A DNA stretch of 64,000 bases from Piscicola geometra (taxonomy: Eukaryota > Annelida > Clitellata > Hirudinida > Piscicolidae). Positions 43,134 to 64,000 of this stretch are shown here, one piece after another. A program made the translations under genes and the position numbers. The stretch covers positions 4,446,318 through 4,510,317 of the forward strand of contig OX030958.1 in NCBI GenBank assembly GCA_943735955.1, in the 5' to 3' direction. The notes below the pieces were generated by a model. It saw only the letters and a list, made by a program, of their open reading frames with translations. It was not told where the DNA came from and did no database searches. Position 1 is the stretch's first letter, and every line of letters begins with the position of its first letter.

Positions 43134-44836
43134 GTCCATCAAGGCATACAAGCAAGTATCCATTAATTCAATATTGGAGCTGATGGAAGGGGAGGGATTG
43201 AGTTGAAGTGTTATTTAAATGGATCTAGAACTGTGTGTCTTTAAAGAGAATATTGAACGCACTAAATGGGGTGGTTATGATTACGATGGAGAGGATGATG
43301 ATTATGATTAAGCCTTTAAAGTGGCCCTGAAGTTCGTTATACGCCTTTATAATAATGTTCTTAATTATCTTTTACGCACCAAGTCTTTTATTTAGCGCAC
43401 ACTCTATCATCTTAAGTATGTCCCTCTTTATTTTCATAAATACTCCAAAGTTGATTCTTTAAAAACATTATCATTCATATTTCCAATAAGCCGCAATAAG
43501 CTGCAATTGTGGCTGTGTTCGAAAGCGGCAAGCGGATCTTGGTTCACAGGAACGTGCGCCTTTCCTGAAACTGGGTCAGTCTCCTGCTTTAGGGACGTCT
43601 GATGTCACTAATTATTCCGTCTATTTATAGTCTCCGTTTAAAAACTCTGACATTAAAAAGTCTGAATGCTGATAGTTGGGTGCTTCTTTCGAAAATAAGC
43701 CTCTCTTCTTACACGCGTCTTGCAACGAGTGCACTCTCTTTTGTGTTCCCATTATCGACTCCTCAGGAAATGTTATTGATTCTCAAATGTTAGATTCTCG
43801 TAGTTGCTTTTTAAATATCTTTTTATATGCAGTAACTGTACATCGGGTGATCTGACTGACGTTATTGATGTGCGAAAAGAGCTTAAATATACATTAATTA
43901 TCTTACATTCATTACCACTATAGTATCATTTTATTTATATACTCTTTACCGTTTCAAACGTGTTTTCACCTTGTGTTTGAAGTATGTAAATTTTATGAAA
44001 CTTTTTTCTCTGTGAAATAAAGTTACAATTCAAGCTTATATCACAGTTTCAATAACATTCTGAACATGCGGCGCTATATGATATAGTGATATACCTTTAT
44101 GTCATAAAACCATAAGTTATTGTGATATAACTATAGAATATATCACAACTGAGAAAATAGCTGTGTGTTCTTTATCCCCTTTCCAACATATGCTTTTTTC
44201 TTTCTTTCTTTTTCCCTTTCTTATTTCTTTATCTGTGCATCTGTGCTGGATTGTGACTAGGCTGTGCATCAATATATTAGTTGGTCTATTCTGCACTTGT
44301 CATTGAAACGTATCTTCTTTTTTGGCTTTTAACAACAACAACAATTCGTTTATTTGCAAGCAAATAAATTCAGAAATCGAAGCAAATAAAGGGTCAAATC
44401 ATTTATTTTTAGAGCCATTGTATAAGGCGCTTTTTTATCTTCGAACTTCAATTTGAAATCACTTCAAATCGACTATACATCGATAAAAACGTGAAGTAAA
44501 AATTTGATATAAAAATATATTTCCTGTGCGATTTGATAGGTTTACTGTTTTTATTTTTTTATCGATTTTTAAATTTCGTTTTTTATAGTAATTAAATTTT
44601 TTTAACAATTTAAAAAGAACTTTTTATTATTTTTTACAAGCATAGACCTCCAGCTTTCTGTAAGCAATGAGTTAGCTACATTAAATACTCTGGCTAAAAT
44701 GGCAAACGTTTCAAGAAAGCTCTAAAATAAAGCAAATAAAATCGATAAAATTTCGAAAGAGTCCAGGAATTGCCTTCATTTGACATGGCTAACCCTGTTT
44801 GCCAATGCTTTCATAACATCTCTCTTATCTGTGTTA

Positions 44837-45375
44837 TGTATGTATGTAATTATGTATGTATGTAATTATGTATGTATGTAATTATGTATGTATGTATGTA
44901 TGTATGTATGTATGTATGTATGTATGTATGTATGTATGTATGTATGTATGTATGTATGTATGTATGTATGTATGTATGTATTTATGTATGTATGTATGTA
45001 TGTATTTATGTATTTATGTATGTATGTATGTATTTATGTATGTATGTATGTATGTATGTATGTATGTATGTATGTATGTATGTATGTATGTATGTATGTA
45101 TTTATGTATGTATGTATGTATGTATGTATGTATGTATGTATGTATGTATTTATGTATGTATGTATGTATGTATGTATGTATGTATGTATGTATGTATGTA
45201 TGTATGTATGTATGTATGTATGTATGTATGTATGTATGTATGTATGTATGTATGTATGTATGTATTTATGTATGTATGTATGTATGTATGTATGTATGTA
45301 TGTATGTATGTATGTATGTATGTATGTATGTATGTATGTATGTATGTATGTATGTATGTATGTATGTATCTATGT
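44837..45375. repeat. (TATG)n tetranucleotide array, about 540 bp
   Basis: About 130 TATG units with scattered TATT substitutions concentrated in the left half. Unit length 4 makes three + frames open (MYVC-type frames), which are artefacts. Confidence 0.97.
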
Positions 45376-47185
45376 GTGTGTTTGCATGTATGTATTTTTG
45401 AATGCTAAGCATATGTATGTATAGGAGTATGTCTTGCATTTGGTTCAAGCTTTGTTTGTTAATTCTGTTCTCTGTTCTATTTTTTGACTAACTCTCATTT
45501 TTATTATTTGAACTTTTTATATATTTCATTTATAAAGAACATAGTATGAACAATTTAAGTCTTTTAAATGGCTCAATTTATGATTTTAAAAGTCTAAATT
45601 AACATATTTCTAAGGTATTAAAGTGTCTACCACTTAGAAGTAAGAGCATTCCTGTTCACTTTCCTTGCTTTAAAAACACCTTTGTGCTTATTCCATACTA
45701 TCAATATTATTATTATTATTTTTCTTATTATTGCTTTTGTTGCTCTTATCATTAATATCACCATCCCATCATTATTTTCATATTGATTTATTTAATTAAT
45801 GCTTATAGACTATAGTTTTATTTTTCTGATTATTACTATTTATATGTTTGATATAATTTCTATTTTTATCGTTTTATTCAACTTTATGTTAGGGAAAGAT
45901 GTTGAGAGATTTAAGATTTCCATTCGGCACCGCAGTGTCCTGAAGGTGGATCGAGTTAAGGAAACACTTGCCAGAGTGCCTCTTGAGGCTTGGTGAGCCT
46001 TCGTCGAAGTTATTTGCGTCTGAGAAGCAAGCATCCATAGTGAGAGAAGGGGTACCTACTCTGAAGGGGAATTATTCACAAATGGAAGAGGATTAAGTAT
46101 CCTGGAGCAACCAGCGCTGGCATCGGCATATTTCCTACTGAGGCATATGAACATTGTTTCTAAGTTGACTGTCTCTTCACAGAACCATTGCAAGAACTTG
46201 CGGTTTGCAATGCAGCTGTGTTGTATTGATCACGTTGTATTGCAAGGCAGAAGCACCTTTTTCATTCATTGTGGAGGCTCTCTGAGTTGGCAGCCATGAG
46301 GTCTCCATGAGGACTGACAAGGAGGTCTCAAGGTTGTTTTTCCGCTTGTAAGTTGAAGTGCGCCAACAGTTTGCAATTTCTGCTGGGTGAATGCAGAGTT
46401 CAGAATGTGGTTCTCGCCTTACTTCCTCTCAATTATATTCATGAGGGTGTATGTGTGGCATGCGCAGTTCTGTGCGCAAGTTGAGAATGTGGTGTATGCC
46501 AGCCCAAGGATCGCACAAGTGCAAATGATCAAGTATAACGATTTATAGGCTATCATAACCATATTCAAGCGAGGCCCTTGAGTCTTAGGCAATATGGCAA
46601 TATGGCAACCCTTCACAAACACACACATATATACATTTATTGGTATATATTTGGTATTCAGAATAAATGGGCTTATAATGAACCCGCTTTCCGTTTGATG
46701 TTTTTATATTACCCCTAATTGTGTCTGTAAGCCTGCAGTGAGGTGATCAGGTGACTGAGGCAAGCGTTGTAGGAGGCCTGCGTAATGTGGGTCGTTTTTC
46801 TGCCGCTGATTGCACTCTTTGGACCACTTAATTACCAGAGTCACTTCGAAAGACCTTTCACCGAACCATAATAGCCTCGAAAAGTCAGCTCTTCATGTTG
46901 CAAACATCAGCTCCTGCACCATTACCACTCCACCATTGCTACTTCTGCAGCGCCATTTCATCAGTGCACCATGAGCCTTGTATCTCAATCGTTTGGCACT
47001 ATGAGCTTCTCCATCAAAGAACTCGTTGAGCACTCTGCCACACGGGGAACCCTTCAACTACACTACTTGCATCACTACCCTCAAGCTTTTATTCTTTGCA
47101 TATCCTCTTGCCCATCTTCATTTTCACCCACTTTCACACCAATCACTATTTCTCACCATCACCATTCTCACTCTTACACCACACC

Positions 47186-47345
47186 TGACCCACCACACCT
47201 AACCAACCCACCACACCTGACCCACCCACCACACCTGACCCACCCACCACACCTGACCCACCCACCACACCTGACCCACACACCACACCTGACCCACCCA
47301 CCACACTTGACCCACCCACCACACCTGACCCACACACCCACCTCC
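47186..47345. repeat. 18-bp repeat (CACCTGACCCACCCACCA)
   Basis: About nine units with minor variants (CACACA for CACCCA; CACTTG for CACCTG). Confidence 0.9.
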
Positions 47346-47483
47346 CGGCAGGTCAATGATTGAGCCAAGGGAAGGGGCTGGACGAGGCATACATTTACAC
47401 AGCATTACCATTGAACATTTGTGGAAAGTTTCCTGTTCTTAGTAACTAGAATTGTAAGGAAAGGAGAAGATTAACATAAGCGA

Positions 47484-47516
<33 letters not shown>

Positions 47517-47594
47517 GGTAATAATAATAAATAATAAGAGGAAGAATAAGCTTTCAGCTTTCACTAGAAAGAAGATTTAGCAGGCCAGGCAAGT

Positions 47595-47788
47595 GCATTT
47601 CTACTTCATCATCATCGCCATCACTTCATCACATCATCATCATCACATTATCCACATCATCATCCACATCATCATCCACATCATCATCCACATCATCATC
47701 TGCATCATCATCATCACATTATCCACATCATCATCCACATCATCATCATCACATTATCCACACCATCATCCACATCATCCACATCACC
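47595..47788. repeat. ATC/CATCATCCA simple repeat
   Basis: CATCATCCA and CATCATCAT runs upstream of the corepressor gene; a 65-bp block starting TCATCACATTATCCACATCA appears twice. Confidence 0.8.
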
Positions 47789-47972
47789 CAAAAGGCATAA
47801 CAGTGCGTTATAAAGAGTGGACTGCTTTGTTTCATGCCAAGCAATGCCTGCACACCCTACATTGAAACTCCAACAACACCACCAACAGCAACACCACCAA
47901 CAGCAACACCACCAACAGCAACACCACCAACAGCAACACCACCAACAGCAACAAGCATAACCATCCTTGTCA

Positions 47973-61786
<13,814 letters not shown>

Positions 61787-62491
61787 CGACGATGTAGCGA
61801 TGATTAAGAAGGAGCCGTCAGGAAGCAGATGAGTGGTTGAAGACGTCAGAGAGGTGGTTGTGCAGTGGTGGTGGTGGTGCAGTGGAGGTCTGAGGTGATG
61901 GTACAGTGGTGGTTGTACAGTTGTGGTGGTGCAGTTTTTATGCAGTGATGGTGGGGGTGCAGGAAGGTTGTGCATTTGGGTGGATGTCTCACAAGCCTCC
62001 TTCAGACTTATCAATCCATTGTAATCTCTAATGAATTGCTGCAATTCCAGTGATTCTGCTCCAAGTTATATTTATTCGCTTCATTTCAAGTGAATGGCGT
62101 ATTCTTGACGCACAAATGCTTCGATTGAGCATCCTCAACGCCAGACATGCAAGCATCTTCCAATGCAGCAGCGTCATCACTAGGGAGCTGTGCTGTTTCA
62201 AATGAATGTACAATAATGCAGTGGTGTGTGGTGTGGATGGATGGATGGATGGATGGATGGATGGATGTTTCCGACGGATGAGTGCATGGACAGGATGTCT
62301 GAGCAGCTGTTGCCAAGGTGACGACTGCTTCCTTTCTACCGCATGCATGTGCTCGATGGCACGAGACCTTCGCGCTTGCCGTCGTCGTCGTCAGTGCGTA
62401 CCTGCGTATTGTGCACGTATTACTTCATTGTTACCGTTGTTACTACTCTTAAGCTAATAGCTTACTTGTCTTATTTTTTGTTATATATTCG

Positions 62492-62522
<31 letters not shown>

Positions 62523-63286
62523 GCTCGACTATTGTACCTTAAAAACTTAGTAAACGTTTTTCAATAAATTTGTTGAATAAAAAATATTTTTTTACTCTAT
62601 ATAAAATATACTTCAATTTCAAACAAAATCAAATAACCTTAAGGATGAATCAACCTTCATTTCCAACCTCATCTCCACCACCATCATCATAATCACCACA
62701 CCATCACTATCACCACAGTACAATTATTCCTACTACAGCATCGTCATTACCACAGCATCGTCATTATCACTACAGCATCATTGTCATCATCATCATCCCT
62801 ATGGCAACACGAGGCTCATCAAACGGTCCACTGCTTGGTGCTTCTATTTTGTTTTTTACGGTTAGAGAGGAACTGGTAGACTACGATGGCAGTCAGTCAA
62901 GCTTCCAGTCGAATGTTAGCTAAGACTTTCTGAATCATTTTGGCGCTGGTGTTGAGGGTATATTTAACTTTATAAATTATATTAAGATAACAAGAAGTAT
63001 AATACAATAGTTAATAAAAATTATTTTAAAGAAAAAGTATTGGATTCTTCACGTTTGCACTTTTTGCATTCTTTGCTAAGCTTATTAAAAAAAACCTGTA
63101 AATTGCTTCCATCCAAACTCATAGTTTCCATTACCCTCCCTAAATCGTCATACTGATTTTACTGGTGATCGAAAAGCCAATGAAAAATACATGAAAGAAG
63201 TTTATTTGATCTTCAAGAGATGTAGCATTCGTTCAGTAAGGCATTAAGGCATGATAATGGAGAGAGTGGTCGTCGTTGCAAGTGCT
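61787..63286. other. Corepressor 3'UTR/flank and DERA 3' flank
   Basis: No further gene. GTGGTG-rich DNA at 61855-61930, (GGAT)n at 62234-62268, an AT run at 62497-62522, ATC/CAC low complexity at 62670-62800, and AT-rich DNA. Confidence 0.5.
62563..62581 (+). terminator. Tandem AATAAA poly(A) signals, probably of the corepressor gene
   Basis: AATAAA at 62563-62568 and 62576-62581, about 780 nt after the stop codon, following an (AT)n tract. Confidence 0.55.
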
Positions 63287-63880
63287 TCAAGCCATTGACA
63301 CCTCGTGCGCGGCCAAGTGGCTTGCGGTGATGCAGTGGTAGATTTGTTTTTCAATCTCCGTCACCAATGAACTCGCGCCAATTCTGAACAGCTCAGGCCT
63401 CGTCCACTCGTCTCCTGTCGTAGTCATCATCTTCATCATCATCGCCATCATTGCTTGCGAGTGATTGCGAGCAACACACTCTCCCTCCATTCCACCCATA
63501 AACACCCTCACTCCATCCCACACGAAGTCGATTGAATCGCTCACGAACCAAGTTCTTCCTTCATGAGCACCAGCCACGACAGAGCCTCCTTGCCGCTCTT
63601 GATCCCGCCAGCAGGTTTGAAGCCAACCTGCGTTAATGAACCAAAAGGTTTTTAGCTTAACCACAGCAACGCGTGTAGGTGAGAAGGTAGCATAAACAAA
63701 ATATTTTATTAAATGATGCATGTCTCAATAGAAATCTATTTGATGCAAAGTATGCTGAACAAAGTACATTGAGTCCAGTCAGTTGCTTGTAGCGTCTGAT
63801 GGCTCGGAGCATCACCAGAGCCGCCTCCATCGTCGCATTGACCACTTCCTTGCCTGTCGACGTCTTCACGAAATCCGCGC
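63287..63880 (-). CDS. DERA: Deoxyribose-phosphate aldolase (DERA), 3' part only
   Basis: Class I aldolase cleaving 2-deoxyribose-5-phosphate to acetaldehyde and glyceraldehyde-3-phosphate; cytosolic, nucleoside salvage. Exons on the minus strand are 63768-63880, 63549-63627 and 63287-63414 (stop 63289-63287), all in phase. They read GADFVKTSTGKEVVNATMEA, LVMLRAIRRYKQLTG, VGFKPAGGIKSGKEALSWL, VLMKEELG, DEWTRPELFRIGASSLVTEI and EKQIYHCITASHLAAHEVS. The Schiff-base lysine (VKTSTG) and the second active-site lysine (GFKPAGG) are both present, so this end looks functional. About 105 residues are covered of the usual 318 or so. The remaining exons lie beyond the right edge of the window. Confidence 0.95.
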
Positions 63881-64000
63881 CTGTAAAGTGTTGCAGCATG
63901 CATTCAATTCACCCACTCACAACCCTTCCACATGCCCATAAGAAGATGACCGCCTAGGTTTTCATGATGCATTCTTGCTTCTTTATTTTAAAATAATTCA

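Larger units (their letters stand above)
39640..47972. other. 8.3-kb gene-poor interval between CEP83 and the corepressor gene
   Basis: AT-rich DNA with no supported exon. A TCACGTGA lies at 39765. Contains several tandem repeats. Unplaced 5' exons of the corepressor gene may be here; 46971-47090 and 47849-47950 (a QQHH-repeat frame that stops at 47957) were considered. 40560-41240 has the patchy look of an old transposon but no diagnostic motif. Confidence 0.45.

Noticed and set aside
44856..45424. Three overlapping MYVC-type ORFs
   Set aside because: Pure (TATG)n reading frames.
46971..47363. ORF beginning MSLVSQSFGTMSFSIKEL as a first corepressor exon
   Set aside because: No donor consistent with the exon at 47973, and the second half is repeat; no similarity to the NCoR N-terminus.
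47849..47957. QQHH-repeat frame starting MPAHPTLKLQQ
   Set aside because: Stops at 47957 just before the next exon and no donor was found; could be leader sequence only.

Overview
The window is nuclear DNA of an animal, most likely a bilaterian invertebrate and perhaps a spiralian. The genes are intron-rich with GT/AG junctions and the standard code. The gene set (a VSX-type paired-like homeobox gene with a CVC domain, a nuclear-receptor corepressor, a MITF/TFE factor, the centriolar protein CEP83) is metazoan. GC-balanced coding exons sit in AT-rich DNA that is unusually full of microsatellites and minisatellites. I cannot name the species.

Layout from left to right. (1) 116-2700, +: an unrecognised acidic/low-complexity gene, 5' end probably outside the exons I can see. 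(2) 4265-5873, -: the ubiquitin-eS31 (RPS27A) fusion gene with a 5'TOP leader; its last intron carries four tandem paralogous C/D-box snoRNAs. (3) 6177-9515, +: an FKBP51/52-type immunophilin (two FKBP domains plus TPR), divergent from RPS27A. (4) 13787-19864, +: a VSX/CHX10 homeobox gene in five exons. (5) 21200-21856, -: small unrecognised coding-like segments, one with an apparent frameshift. (6) 22068-24598, +: isobutyryl-CoA dehydrogenase (ACAD8), first exon not found. (7) 25283-25652, -: COX17. (8) 27160-30130, -: a MITF/TFEB-like bHLH-zip factor with two candidate first exons. (9) 33479-33619, -: a possible 46-residue gene next to a perfect GC-rich palindrome. (10) 34755-39524, -: CEP83 in 14 exons, with an RFX X-box-like motif upstream. 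(11) 39640-47972: a gene-poor, repeat-rich interval. (12) 47973-61786, +: an NCoR/SMRT/SMRTER-type corepressor of about 2,520 residues with DAD/SANT1, a GSI motif and two CoRNR boxes. (13) 63287-63880, -: the 3' part of deoxyribose-phosphate aldolase (DERA), continuing beyond the right edge.

Exon models were assembled by hand from splice consensus, reading phase and remembered family alignments. For RPS27A, FKBP, VSX, COX17, MITF, CEP83 and the assigned part of NCoR every junction is phase-consistent. The genes do not form one pathway, although two eye/retina regulators (VSX and MITF) lie only about 7 kb apart. The most interesting items are the snoRNA cluster in RPS27A, a minisatellite that has copied a splice donor 12 times (FKBP), an intron made almost entirely of (TG)n (gene 1), and a 2-kb, 22-bp satellite in an NCoR intron that is open in all three forward frames.
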